This document shows positions 52,273 through 63,317 of a DNA stretch of 64,000 nt, one piece after another. Source of the DNA: Lentinula raphanica (lineage: Eukaryota > Basidiomycota > Agaricomycetes > Agaricales > Omphalotaceae); assembly GCA_027919835.1 (NCBI GenBank), contig JANVFP010000014.1, positions 62,001 to 126,000 of the forward strand, in the 5' to 3' direction. A program made the position numbers and the translations under genes. Within the stretch, counting starts at the first letter, position 1; each line of letters opens with the position of its first letter. The notes beneath the pieces are model-generated. The model saw only the letters and a list, made by a program, of their open reading frames with translations, did not search any database and was not told the origin of the DNA.

Positions 52273-52944
52273 ATGACTCGTCGCAAGCTCGCCCTTCCAC
52301 TTGAAGTCAGCTTGGTCCTCATCGCGATCACTACCGCTCCTGATGTCCTCGCTGCTCCGACTGCACTGATTGCTCTGACTTCTGTCGATACTAACGAGCT
52401 GGGACTACCGGGAAGTCAGGTTGTGACTCTTAGGGCTTCTGACAAAAGCCATCCTCCTCCTCCTCCTTCTCCTCCTCCTCCTTCTCCTCCTCCTCCTCCT
52501 CCTCCTCCTTCTCCTCCTCCTCCTCCTCCTCCTCCTCCTCCTCCTCCTCCTCCTCCTCCTCCTCCTCCTCCTTCTCCTCGTTCGGTTGCCGGTGCCGGTA
52601 CGAATGGCACTTGTGTCGATCTCCTCAGAGAACACCTCACGGGTACCGGCGGCACATCTGCTCCCTGTGCTCTGGTCAGTTCTTGTTCTACACAAATCTA
52701 AGAAAACGACGTTCGATTGAAGGTTTTTTGTCTTTGTTTCTAGATGGGCTCGCGCCTGTCTGTACCCACTGCCGGCGTTCTGGTTCTTTGCGTCGTCCAC
52801 TTGAAAGGTATCGCCCTTCGGGTCCCTGATTTCAAATGCATCGTGTCAATCGGTAGTCTCGTTCTCGCAATACGCGAACATCCAACAGGCGGACCAGTGG
52901 CCGAACACAGTAGAGAATGGAATGGATGGCAAGGAAGAGAATAA
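52273..52944 (+). CDS. secreted/membrane polyproline protein
   Basis: ATG at 52273 (MTRRKLALPLEVSLVLIAIT) starts a likely signal peptide ending near VLAAP. After a short Thr/Val/Leu segment comes a long Pro tract (about 45 residues, mostly PPPPPPPPS units, encoded by repeated CCT), then a Cys-containing part (GTNGTCVDLLREHLTG). An intron from CTG|GTCAGT to TTTCTAG|ATG (about 52675-52742) joins in phase to a hydrophobic segment (VPTAGVLVLCVVHLKGIAL) and ends WQGRE. It could be a cell-wall or surface protein with a C-terminal membrane anchor. The proline tract makes exact length unreliable. Confidence 0.6.
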
Positions 52945-53517
52945 GGGAAGGGATGGGAGGAGGGAGAGAGGGAGGAGGGAGAAGAGGGAGAGGAAGAGAG
53001 GAGGTTATTAGTCTTGTGTTAATGATATGGAGTTTGCATTGTGTCATGTAGATAGACTATAGTTGTTGATCGAGTATAACTTACTAGAGTGCTCAGATCA
53101 CGAGCTGAGCGAGATTGAGTATCATCAGTTGAGTCGTCTTTCGACTATCTGTTCAAGATACCCTACTCGTTGTGCACTGCGTCGTATCCTGAAATTACCT
53201 TTGTGCACCATCGTAGTTTGGTCCAACTTGCGACAGAAACTCTCACTACGGTTGATTCGATTCTTTCACTATCCTTGAAAGTTGATTCAGCGTATGTCCC
53301 TGATGGATGAGGAGAGATACACGGGCTTCATATGAAAAGTTAGGAGGTGGAAACACGATTTCTGTGGGTTCGGTTGTTGGAGGACTAGTACAACAAGTAT
53401 TCGACAACCAAGTTCATGGTACATAGTAGCGCTAGCCTCACAAGCATCTAGTATTCATGTAAAATGTACTTGAACTGTCATCCATGAAGAATCTATTCCT
53501 TGGGGTGAAGAATTTGG
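52945..53517. other. spacer with purine-rich tract
   Basis: Starts with a GA-rich run (GGAGGGAGAGAGGGAGGAG and similar, about 52940-53005), then sequence without coding signal up to the Plavaka-like gene. Confidence 0.45.
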
Positions 53518-56500
53518 TCAATCATTACGAAAGGTATCAGCTAGAAATTTGAATGTACCTACTTGCGATAAGTTCACCGCAATCGATGTCCCCCCTGTAA
53601 GGTCCCATCGTGCTGCATGTCCTAGCACGCATGGCCAATCCACGATTGTGAGATCCCCTGAAAAGGACTTCGAGATCATTTTTGCTTCAAAACCGCCAGA
53701 CCACCAGCTCTTGAACGGGTCTTGCCAAGATTTTCGTTCTGGACGATATTCTAGATTCTGCCGGATTGCACACTGGATCGGGCCATCTTCTCGTTGAAAA
53801 ATGTATTTGATTTGTCCGACTTTCCATTCCGTTTCCCTGTCCGAGCGAAAACACACATAACTATTACCTGGCCCGGGTACTCCCATAACCGTGAAAGATT
53901 GGGACTGAGTTTCTATGCGTGTGTAGCATTTGACACGCCGAAGATCATTTTTGTCTAGCTTCTGAACAAGGTCGCGAGGTAATTTTTGAATCTTTGAAAC
54001 TGGTGTGAGCTTCAGTGAGCCGTATTCGCTCCGAATAGAGAAGTGATACGCTTTGTTCAATATATTGTGGCATTGCGTCAACAGCGGCGAACAATCCGAG
54101 CGCATGAGCCACCGATGTGCTCCGACTCCCTTCCCGTAGGAATGAAGAAGAGTGATTTCGAATTGACCTGATTTTGGAATTAGCAAGAACTGTGTACATG
54201 GACCGAGCACCCACCTGGCTTATGGTTTGTCGAAATTTTCTGGAAACTTCCAATGAGACGCTCTCCAGAGAAGCACCAAAAATTTCGCACAGGACTGAAG
54301 AGGCGGATGAAATCGTAGACGTGAAATCCGACATGGTGTGATGGCACACCAAATCCCGGGAAGACCCTCTTCAAACCTTCAATATGAGCTTTATAATGGT
54401 GAAGGAATAACTCTCTTCGTTGCAGGGGCATTGTCTGTTTAGCCATCAGAATCGATGCACATGTCAAGTGCATGGCGGTGTTGAGAACGTCTTCCATTTC
54501 AGTGAAGTCATCGGCTCGGAGAGGTGAGTCTTTCGTCCACAAACTTAAGAGTGCAAGCGGCAGGTAAAGGCTGCTCAGCCAACGCCAGTTATCCGCCTTG
54601 AGCGTCCCTCCAGATTTCAGACAACAATCAAACGGAGGCTTCGAAATCCAAGAGGGAACGACCACGTCACGGATGCACATATGAACCTGGGCAAGTACAT
54701 CACCGCTGCGGATCGCTGGCCAAGTCAGAGGTGAGACAGGCTTGTCAAGACGCTGAGAAACTCCTATCAGTATCGGATGGTAGTGATTTAGTTTGAGCAC
54801 GCACCCAGTGGACGAGTTGCTCAATTAGCATTGCCTTTGTGGTGCTTCCGGATGCAGGCTTGAAGGGAATTCGGTTTATGTCTAAGCATACATATTTCAG
54901 GGCGTCTATTGTTGCGGTTTCCAGACTTTTCTCTAGTTTTTCTTGATCACCAAGAGGTTGGCGTAAGAAACGATGAACATGGCCAACACGAATGGCAGAC
55001 TGATAAGTCATCTCGCAAGCTAATTCCTTCATGGCGGCTTCACGGTCTTGAGCCGCAAGTTGGCTGTATTGAACGTATCCGCTGGATCCAAAAATCAAGG
55101 CAGGGGGTGCCCACGAAGCTATTGGATCGGAGCGCTCTTTCATAGAAAAGTGTGGCCAGACGAACCTCCCGGTGTTATCGACGTCATCGATGCGCTTGGG
55201 AGCCATTCAGGTCAGAGTTTCGGACAAAATACAGCAATTAACTCACCCAAGATAGTAGCGATTCAGCCATTGCTTTTCTAGTCACTGATTTACTGGATAT
55301 CTTCATGTCTTGACTGTTATCTCGGCTGGGCGCGATCCAGAGGTCATTGCAAATATAGAACAGCGAGTGCCAGCGAAGATCATTCAGCTGCTTGAGTAGC
55401 TTCGTAGTGTCCGAACTTCTTGAAGGTCGACTTTGAGAAAGAAGTTGATGCCCTTTGACAACATCTCCCAAAGCCCTGATATCGTTCTCCATAGTGGGTA
55501 TCAGCCAATCATATATACGAGACATCCTGAGTTGCTTTTCGGCAATCGTCAAATCATTCCACTCCAGGTGAGTAAGGAATTCCTGGGCAGTGCGTGATTG
55601 GGTCATTTCCTTCGGACTGGGACGTGGAGGAGGTGAAAATTCGTGATGAAAGGCAACGTCCGATGTATGAGGTGGTGATGTAGTAGGACTGAGGGTGGTT
55701 AAGCCCATTGCATTCCGGATGAAGAGATGGATAATGCGATGGTAGAAAGCGTGCATGGGGTCCGCAATAATCTGTATGGAGAACTTGAAGTATGGTAAAA
55801 TCTCCAGAGCGGTACACCTCGTGCCATAGTAGTGCTCTATGGTTTCTCGGTCTCTCGTTGTTCGAGCTGCTCTCCATTTCTGCATTCCTTCTCGCAAGAA
55901 GCCATCATCGACGCAGATCCAATTTTCGAAGTCTGTTCGTAAGATGCCTTCCTGGTGGAAGTTGTTGCAGGTGAAACAGTCATGGTGTGAATTTACATCC
56001 AACAGTCCAGCGTGCGGTCATGCCGCCTTCAAATCCGAGCACGAACCCGCAAGCATGCAACGAAAAGTAACCTGTTCTCCGGGTACACTTGGAGTGTCAG
56101 TTGAAGAGCTTCCAAAACATCTAATTCCACGCGTGTAAGCTTTCTCTAGATCTGAAATCAACGGCTCTAATAAATGAGCTAGTTGAGCGTCGGGCGATGA
56201 TGGCTCCTTGGGACCCCGCCAAAACCCAGGGATATATACGTTGCTTATATCGTCCCGGAGATGGAAGGGTAGATTGAGACATTTCAGCGAAGCAATTCCA
56301 GTGGATCTGTGTTTTCCTCTCCCTGTTGTTCCTTCTGAGCTGAAGAAATCCACGTGGAGCAGAAAGAAGAAACGACCTTCTTCACCCCCATCTACGAAAA
56401 GCTTTCCATCTGGACCGAGCAACATCTGATAGATGTCACCATCCCAGGTGGACGCCTTATCTACTGGGGGCGCAGATCTGTTGCGAACTTCATCGCAGAA

Positions 56501-57753
56501 GCTCTTGGCGTATTGTTGGACACCAGGTTGTGCAATGAACTGAGAAAACCACTGAGGAAATGGGTAATACTCGTACCCCTTTAGCGGTTTTCCCAGTTCA
56601 TTCAGGAGCGGCGAATTGCATAGAGAATCTAGGGGAGAACGGTTTGTGCAAATGTCTGGATAAATCGCAATTTCGGGTTTCGAAGAATGCTGCGGTTCAT
56701 AGAGAAAATTGCAAGTTGGGCAAACGGCATAGGTAGTGGTCTCGATTCCAAGATTGAATCGATTTTCCACCGTTTCGACGTGGGAGGGAATAGCCTCAAG
56801 AGCGCGCTCTTGTAGAAGAGTGGCTTGACCGCCGAGAGCAGCCACAGCCGAGCCATACAGACGCATAACTTGCAAAGTAGCATTAGCGCTGAGCTCACTC
56901 GCGCCAGCAAAAATTCGTTGCGATAGTACAAGACTATAAGCCATCAGAGTTGGTACAGGGTAGGTTTTACTTGGGTCGACGAATGCCGATGCTGAAAAAT
57001 GTAGCATCATTATCACACATTCTACAATTAAAACATTCTTGCTTACCATTATCAATTCGGATCGGAGAGTTATCGGGATAGCGAGAACGCCAATCCTTCA
57101 AAGAAGATTCGAGTTCTCGTACCATTGCCGCAGCATCTTCCAAGATCGCGCTTGCCTCTGATCGAGTAATACGTTGCGCCTCTTCTTTGTCTGCTAAGAC
57201 TCTTGCTTCAACTGAACACAACGTCGAATGTATTTGAAGGTGACTCTCCGATAGTGAAATGTTTTTTAGGAGCAGAATACACTCTTCGAGGTCTTTTTTA
57301 AGCTGGCTAGCTCTGAAACATGCTTGAAGGCCTTCGCGTTTCATGAATTTAGGGACAATGATTCTACTGGGACCCTCTTCATCGACATACTCAGACGATA
57401 CATGATCAACCTAATAATTGAAATGAGTGTCGTTTCATTTTCTCGAGACGGTGAGCTATAAGTACCATATCATCGATGACTTCCCGAGTGAACCAAGACC
57501 AATCTGTTCCTGCTGTAATCGGAGCCAAAGTATGGAGATCATCTCCATCCACAAGCATGTTGTCTATATTGGTGGGCGAGGAAGGTAAACTGGACATAGT
57601 AGGCACAGTGGTGCGAGTAGAAACCATTGATTTTGGTGGAAATATTTCGGCCTCGACTACAGAGGTTTGAGCGGATGGTTCGGAGGACAGGTATTGATAT
57701 TCCTGCTGAAGGAGTTCCAGATGCGTTCTCTTGCGTTTTCCCGTGGAATACAT
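53518..57753 (-). CDS. second Plavaka/Tnp2-like transposase, apparently unbroken
   Basis: ATG at 57753 (MYSTGKRKRTHLELLQQEYQ). The N-terminal part has a coiled coil (LKKDLEECILLLKNISL), then a Cys pair (YAVCPTCNFLYEPQ) and LLGPDGKLFVDGGEEGRFFF. The core has NVYIPGFWRGPKEPSSPDAQ, DCFTCNNFHQEG, IIADPMHAFYHRIIHLFIRN (equivalent to the conserved DSMH/DPMH motif) and IYDWLIPTMENDIRALGD. Later exons carry GGTLKADNWRWLSSLYLPLA and FGVPSHHVGFHVYDFIRLFS..FSGERLIGSFQ, aligning with the end of the transposase at 39.1-39.7 kb. SAP-like TKAMLIEQLVHW is present. All exons are open across introns, so it is either a recent copy or a domesticated gene. The last exon boundary near 53518 is uncertain. Similarity to the first copy is only family-level. 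Confidence 0.78.
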
Positions 57754-58039
57754 TGTTCAAGTTCAAGCTCAAGCCTCGAATTCAAAGCCTTAGGCCTTAA
57801 GGCGCGCTGCTAGCCGCTCTACTGACCGGCAACCGGCAAAATTTTGACGGATGTCCGGACGGCGTCCAAATATCATGAATTTTCCTCGATGAGAGATCAC
57901 ATTCAAAGTTGAACAAAAGGGAGAAAGAGTCGGAAAAGACTACATATACAGTAACATAACGTCCATTCATTGGTGATTGTAATAATACTTTGTTGAGAAT
58001 TGATGGTACACTTCCAACATCTCGTTCTACAAGCTAGAA

Positions 58040-60076
58040 CTACATCTTCTTTCGCTTGTACGTGAGCAAACCAAGAAGCATCTTCGACATATCTTCCATG
58101 AGTTCCAACCAATCGTGATCTCTGCCGTTACGCTCAAGGTCTTTCTCCTGCGCGAGACTCTCACCCCACCATTTGAGGCCTGCCAACAGACTCAGCCAGC
58201 CGTTGATACCATGAATGTCCAAGGTCATCCAATCGTCTCCAAAATGCTCAACTGGTACAGGTCGCAGATCTTTCCCGAGTTTTCGCCATTCGGGCTGAAG
58301 ATGCACCCACCACGACCACATTCTTTCTGCAAATGCGTCGATCTGGGAAGGAGGAATGACAATCTTGATCCTAGCATATCGCCCGTATCGAATCCATTTA
58401 GTGACTTCTTGAGGGCGATTGACATTCGAAAGCGCATGCTTGCTTGTTTTCCATCCATTGAGGCTCTCGAGATCACACCAGCGATCGACCAACATAGCGA
58501 AAGAATTTCCCAGGTCTATGTTCAAGAAATCAAAGGCTTCCTTGAACCACTTGACATCCGCAGCGTCTGGAGGATATCGAAGAGGGTAGACGGAAGGAGG
58601 AGAGACGTGAGGATAACTCTGGGCGTCTAATCAGTGCAACATCAATTCGACGGTTTATTGCTACGAACCTCATTCACGAGTGTCATAGAGAGCGAGTTTC
58701 TGCTTTCTCCTATCTCGGGCTGCCGATAGAGATGAAATGACTGATCGAAATCAATGAATATAAGAGATAAACGTACTGCGTCCGTCTTGGCTTCCTTCTT
58801 GGCTTCCTTCGCAGGGAACTGCAAAAGAGAGGTGGTACTTCCAAATGTTGATACCTACAATGAGAGTGAGCTTAACTGATATCTATAGAAATCCGCCTAA
58901 ACAACAGAAGTACATCTTCATTATCGCGGCCAGAATCATTCTCCTGCATGCATAAGCCATGGAAGAGATCACAGAAAGAGACCAGAAGACTTACCAAGTC
59001 AACAGAAGAAGATCCGAAACCTCTTCCGTTCTCGTCGTATTCACATTCCTATTAGTTCTAGTGAGCAATCGGTTGGATAGACAACATTCTCCTCACCGAG
59101 CCTGACTCGAGTTGAACGCGCTCGTCCTCTGAATTCGCAAGTCCGCTTTCTAGGAAAGCCACTCGTTCCTTGAGTTTGGCAACATCTTGTTCGTAGGCTT
59201 CCTGGATGCTACATAAGCCACGAATACGATCACAGAAAACTGAAGACCTACCAGGTCAATAGAGGACGATCTGTGACCACTTTCCTTTTTGTCGTATTCT
59301 CCTCCCTTGCTGATTTTAGTGAACAATCTGTTGGCCAAAAGACTATCTCCTTACCGATCCTGATACAAGTTGGGCGCGCCCGTTTTCTAAATCCGCAAGC
59401 CCGCCTTCTAAGAAAGCCACTCGTTCGTTGAGTTCGGCGACGACTCGTTCGTGAGCTTCCTGGATGCAAAAAATTCACATTTGCAGAAGGGTTCGTGGAA
59501 CGGGAACTCACCTTAGAGACCAATAGTTCCTGAAGCAACATAGCACTGACATTACCAACTTTGGCGTTGATCTTGTTTGGAGAACATCCGTCAAGTTCAT
59601 GATTTACAAAACTCAAGGACGCTGGAATCTTCAATTGGCGTTGGCAACGCATGAGTTGGAAGCTCATTTGACGCAGCAGGCGGTACGTGTGATCATGCTT
59701 CGCTTGAACATCAGCGACAGCCTTGGGAACCCAGTTCTAGGAAAAGATGAGAAGCGGCAAGATACGAGAGAAGAACGAAGCATACCAAGACTTGTTCAAT
59801 ATCCTTATCCAGTTCCTGCTGCTTCTTCGTCGATACATCTCGTGCCTTTTGCAAAACTACATCTCGACGCTCTACTTCTTTCTGAAGTGCAGCAATATCC
59901 TGTTCGAGGTCTGAAATCATTGACTGGACGGTTGACGAGTCTTGATTATGTGCCACTACCCTCAATTTCTAACATTCAACTGGCGTGAACAGATGCTCAA
60001 ATACATTTACAATAATAGAACTTACCGTGTGTCTTTCTGTGGGATGGGCTTTGACAGGAGAGCGACTTCGTTTCAT
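58040..60076 (-). CDS. coiled-coil protein with duplicated exon unit, unknown function
   Basis: ATG at 60076 (MKRSRSPVKAHPTERHT, donor GTAAGT) followed by coiled-coil exons (VQSMISDLEQDIAALQKEVE, DVSTKKQQELDKDIEQVL), a helical domain (YRLLRQMSFQLMRCQRQLK, VGNVSAMLLQELLVSK), then two homologous coiled-coil units (ELNERVAFLEGGLADLENGR and KLKERVAFLESGLANSEDER). The C-terminal exon (58040-58525) is Trp-rich: RPQEVTKWIRYGRYARIK, FAERMWSWWVHLQPEWRKLG and GINGWLSLLAGLKWW, a pattern of an Agaricomycete-specific protein family I have seen annotated only as hypothetical. It may bind partners through the coiled coil. No catalytic motif. Exon joins in 58640-59500 are approximate. Confidence 0.65.
58960..59475. 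repeat. tandem duplication, 258-bp exon/intron unit
   Basis: Two adjacent diverged copies, offset 258 bp: GAAAGCCACTCGTTCC at 59154 matches GAAAGCCACTCGTTCG at 59412, and GTGAGCAATCGGTTGG at 59061 matches GTGAACAATCTGTTGG at about 59319. Each unit carries a coiled-coil exon plus flanking intron sequence. A further partial similarity near 58930-58980 hints at a third, older copy. Confidence 0.85.
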
Positions 60077-60809
60077 GGTGACTGTTCGGGTGAAAGAGCG
60101 TAAGAGGCAAGAGCTCTAGTGTGCCCTTTATATGATTTGCGGCCTGTGGTCAATGCTCATTATGGAAAGGCCACGGATATGCTTGGACCAAGCTTGGGCC
60201 GTCGCCCATTCATCTCCAGTGACAATGAAATACAATCATAGCTCCGGGAACAGTCATCGTGTAAAAAGACAGCACTTATCTACATCAATGATACCTTGCT
60301 GGCCGTCTGCACTTCGTGTTGACCGGCCGCGCACAAAGAAGGTAAAGTCGTTTGGCAGTCGTTGTAGTACCGAGATAGAACCACTGCCGAAATCTGCACA
60401 GCTGTGCAATATATTAGTGATGACAAAGCTCAATCCTATGGGAAAAGAGGGTGAATAGGGGTGAGTGGTCTGCCTCTCCCTGGTCCCCGATTCTTGCGGC
60501 TGACTCCCACAGCTCACTTCGTCACGTCGCCGTCATTTGTCGATTTTCTTGAGGGGATCACAACTTCCATACCGTCCTCGCACGTCTCTACCAATCACTA
60601 CGCGACTCACCTGATGTTTCAGGCCTTCGTCGATTTTTTAAGGGCCCATCACAGTGGCGCGTCTATCCTCGACCATGTCTTCATGAAAGAACTGAGTTAG
60701 ACGCGAATATCGAATAGCAGGTGATCGTCATTTGTTCACTTGCAGAACTTTTGTTGATCAGAAGCTCTGCCTCGAATCAGCTCATGACCTAGCTCCGACC
60801 ATAACTTCC
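60077..60809. other. divergent promoter region, no supported gene
   Basis: Lies between the start of the coiled-coil gene (minus) and the Ser-rich frame (plus). Short frames at 60132-60458 and 60461-60700 have no recognisable features. Confidence 0.45.
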
Positions 60810-61675
60810 ATGTACCCGACTTCCTCTTCATCTACCTTCCATAATACAAGGAACTCGCAAGCTGCTCACAATGCCAGCAGACATGACGACCTGAATACAC
60901 GACGATATACCAGTTCTCAGGTATTCCATCCCGAGAAAATATCTAGGCATTCGTATTCCTCGTCGCCCATGTCATCACCTGCTACATACCCGCATTCGCG
61001 CCCTGTATCTTCTTCTCAATACACATACGAATGGTCATCTCCAGCTCTTTATTCTCATTCTTATTCCACGTATTCCCCGACGGAAGTTGGGTATCCGCGT
61101 AGCCCATCATATACACGTCGCTTTTCGTTCCCTTCGACATCTTTCGACATCTTCTTCGTCGCCTCCTCCTGTCACGTCACCTCTAATATTTAACACGTTC
61201 CCCCATCGAGATCAGCACCATTCTTACGCGTCTCGAGTAAGGTTGTCGGTCGAGATACCAGCAAATCGTACATGTATAATGCACAGTACTATAATAATCT
61301 GCGAAATCTCCCTTCAAACGACGAGATTGATTCGAGGCCAAAGCTCCCGAGCTTCCAATCTCTCTTCGGAAAGGGCGAGACTAGCGAATCTTCTCCAGTG
61401 CCGAATTCTAGAGAGGATGACCCGACCTCGCACTTATTCTCTTCGCCAATGTCGTCGCCTGCACTTAAACCAAAGCAAAGTATCACCTTGTCCCCGTCGT
61501 CCCTATTTCCTGGAGTCGTCCGAGCGTGAACCTCATAGTCCAGAACCTGCTAAAGAATGTGTACTGCATCTGGTCGCAGAAATTCCGGGGATGCCAGATA
61601 CTTATTGGAGCAGTCAAACAGGGTATGCTCGCGCATTCTCCGAAACAGGCGGAGGGGAACTTACCCATTGACTCT
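60810..61675 (+). pseudogene. Ser/Pro/Tyr-rich hypothetical gene, probably frameshifted
   Basis: ATG at 60810 (MYPTSSSSTFHNTRNSQAAH) opens a low-complexity frame (HSYSSSPMSSPATYPHSRPV) up to about 61140. The natural continuation (STSSSSPPPVTSPLIFNTFP) is in another frame, reached by one indel inside the direct repeat CGACATCTTTCGACATCTT. An intron (CGA|GTAAGG..CACAG|TAC, about 61242-61286) then joins in phase to YYNNLRNLPSNDEIDSRPKL..PMSSPALKPKQSITLSPS, where a second frame change would be needed to reach EIPGMPDTYWSSQTGYARAF. Two needed shifts suggest a pseudogene, sequence errors, or unrecognised introns. No family recognised. Confidence 0.4.
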
Positions 61676-61990
61676 GCTACCTTCGGTATACCTATTATCG
61701 TTACCTCCTTCATCACCGCAGACCTCGGATGCTCAACTTGCTCCCTTGGTGCATGGGAAAGATCTTTCTGTACACACCACAGTTTCTCCTTTTTTGTGGA
61801 GTGTATGTTTTCAGGACCGATGACAAGGTCATCTTCCATTTAACCGCTGAGAGCGCAAGGCCAGCCAAGTTTCTCCCGACAGTTGTCGCGGACCTCACCA
61901 TGGAGTTTCCTGGTTGATACAGGCCAGTCATATCTTCGGTGGCGCGTCACATTGCGGCGGCATTACCGATATCTTAGAGATGAATAAATT

Positions 61991-62138
61991 GAAGTTATAT
62001 CGATCATTTTTGTTCCACTGAACATCCCTATCGAGGTCCAGGTCCAGGGTACTGTCCAGGGTTGGAAGTTATATCGATCATTTTCGTTCCACTGAACATC
62101 CCTATCGAGGTCCAGGTCCAGGGTACTGTCCAGGGTTG
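61991..62138. repeat. two tandem copies of a 74-bp repeat
   Basis: Copies begin GAAGTTATATCGATCATTTT at 61991 and 62065 and differ at one or so positions. They contain AGGTCCAGGTCCAGGG. Non-coding. Confidence 0.9.
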
Positions 62139-62748
62139 TTGGTAACTGATTTTTAGAACTTCGATTCGAAGCTGAAGCCTGCATCTTGGAGCATCATGCA
62201 TCAGGGAGCATCTTGGCCTCTCTGGGCTTAGAAACATGTCATGTAGAATGAACACATGTTTTTGACAAAAATGCCATGATCCTGGTTAATTAAAGGTAGC
62301 AAGCCCTGAGCAGTGAGCATCATCGGATATACTAGTAGTGGACCCCGGTTCAAACGTTCAGCTCTGATTTCCTCCCTTCTCTCATCCCCTTCCCCTTCCT
62401 GTCAAGGTTCCCTCCCCTCGACCTGTAACTCATCGCATATGTACACTGGATGTTTGAAGATCATGAAAAATAATGTAGTGACAGCAGGTACATAACAGCT
62501 CACTCGTAAGTATGTATTATGGAAACCTGCGGATACCCGTACTAAGCGAGATTATCTGGATCATGTCAAGCAACATGAGCATGAGGTCTCATATCACTCT
62601 ACCAGAAAGCATGCTTGGATAATTCCGGATCCTCTATCTATCGCCTTTTGCTCGCACATGCACAAGACACATGTCCCGCCGTTATATCATCATCATTCTT
62701 GAAAACCTGCTATATGTACACAAATCGAGTACTCGAACTTCCGAACCC
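62139..62748. other. non-coding spacer
   Basis: No coding frame with support. It should contain the promoter of the small membrane-protein gene that starts at 62749. Confidence 0.45.
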
Positions 62749-63317
62749 ATGTCGACGAATTCGAAGTTACAACTATTGATTTCAGGTATGAATTCTCTCT
62801 CCCGCGCTCCTGCATCTGCAGTTGACCGGTTGACCTTCGATCTTCAGATGATCTGTCCAAAGAATTATACACCATCAAAGGAGCAATAATCTTCGCTATC
62901 TTCTTCGTGTGCTTTGCTGGTGCCTTCATTGGAACCCTTGAGGTTATTGCACGCATAGTGAGTAACCGTCAAATCTCAGAAGAACATCTTCATTGAGTAC
63001 GATTGCAGGCAATCTTCGCCTGGAACCAACTCTGTAGATACGCCACTAGATTGCGTGCTAAATTGCGGTCGAAGGCCGAAGAACTCAGGTTGAGGGAGGA
63101 ACAGATCAGGTTGAGGGAGGAACAGATCAGATTGAGGGAGAGGGAACTGGCTCAACGTAGTATGCTTCAGATCGATGCCGACATCCAGCTCTGCGAGCGT
63201 CTTGCCCAATTTTTTGAACGCTCTGCATTTGCCATCAGAACCAGAGCACATGAGTTGGAGATCGAGAGGGAGCTGTTTGCAGACACGGCAGCGCAAGACG
63301 AATTTGGAGGGGATTGA
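62749..63317 (+). CDS. small membrane-anchored coiled-coil protein, 151 aa
   Basis: Three exons joined by phase: 62749-62785, 62848-62957 and 63009-63317 (456 nt). The product MSTNSKLQLLISDDLSKELY is followed by one transmembrane segment, GAIIFAIFFVCFAGAFIGTL, and a charged helical tail containing three near-identical heptads (ELRLREEQIRLREEQIRLRE). The DNA for the heptads is a 21-bp tandem repeat (about 63085-63145). Ends DEFGGD. No family recognised; the structure suggests a membrane-tethered coiled-coil protein. Further 5' exons cannot be excluded. Confidence 0.55.

Noticed and set aside
52405..52800. Arg-rich and Gly-rich frames opposite the polyproline gene
   Set aside because: They are antisense readings of the CCT repeat that encodes polyproline on the plus strand.
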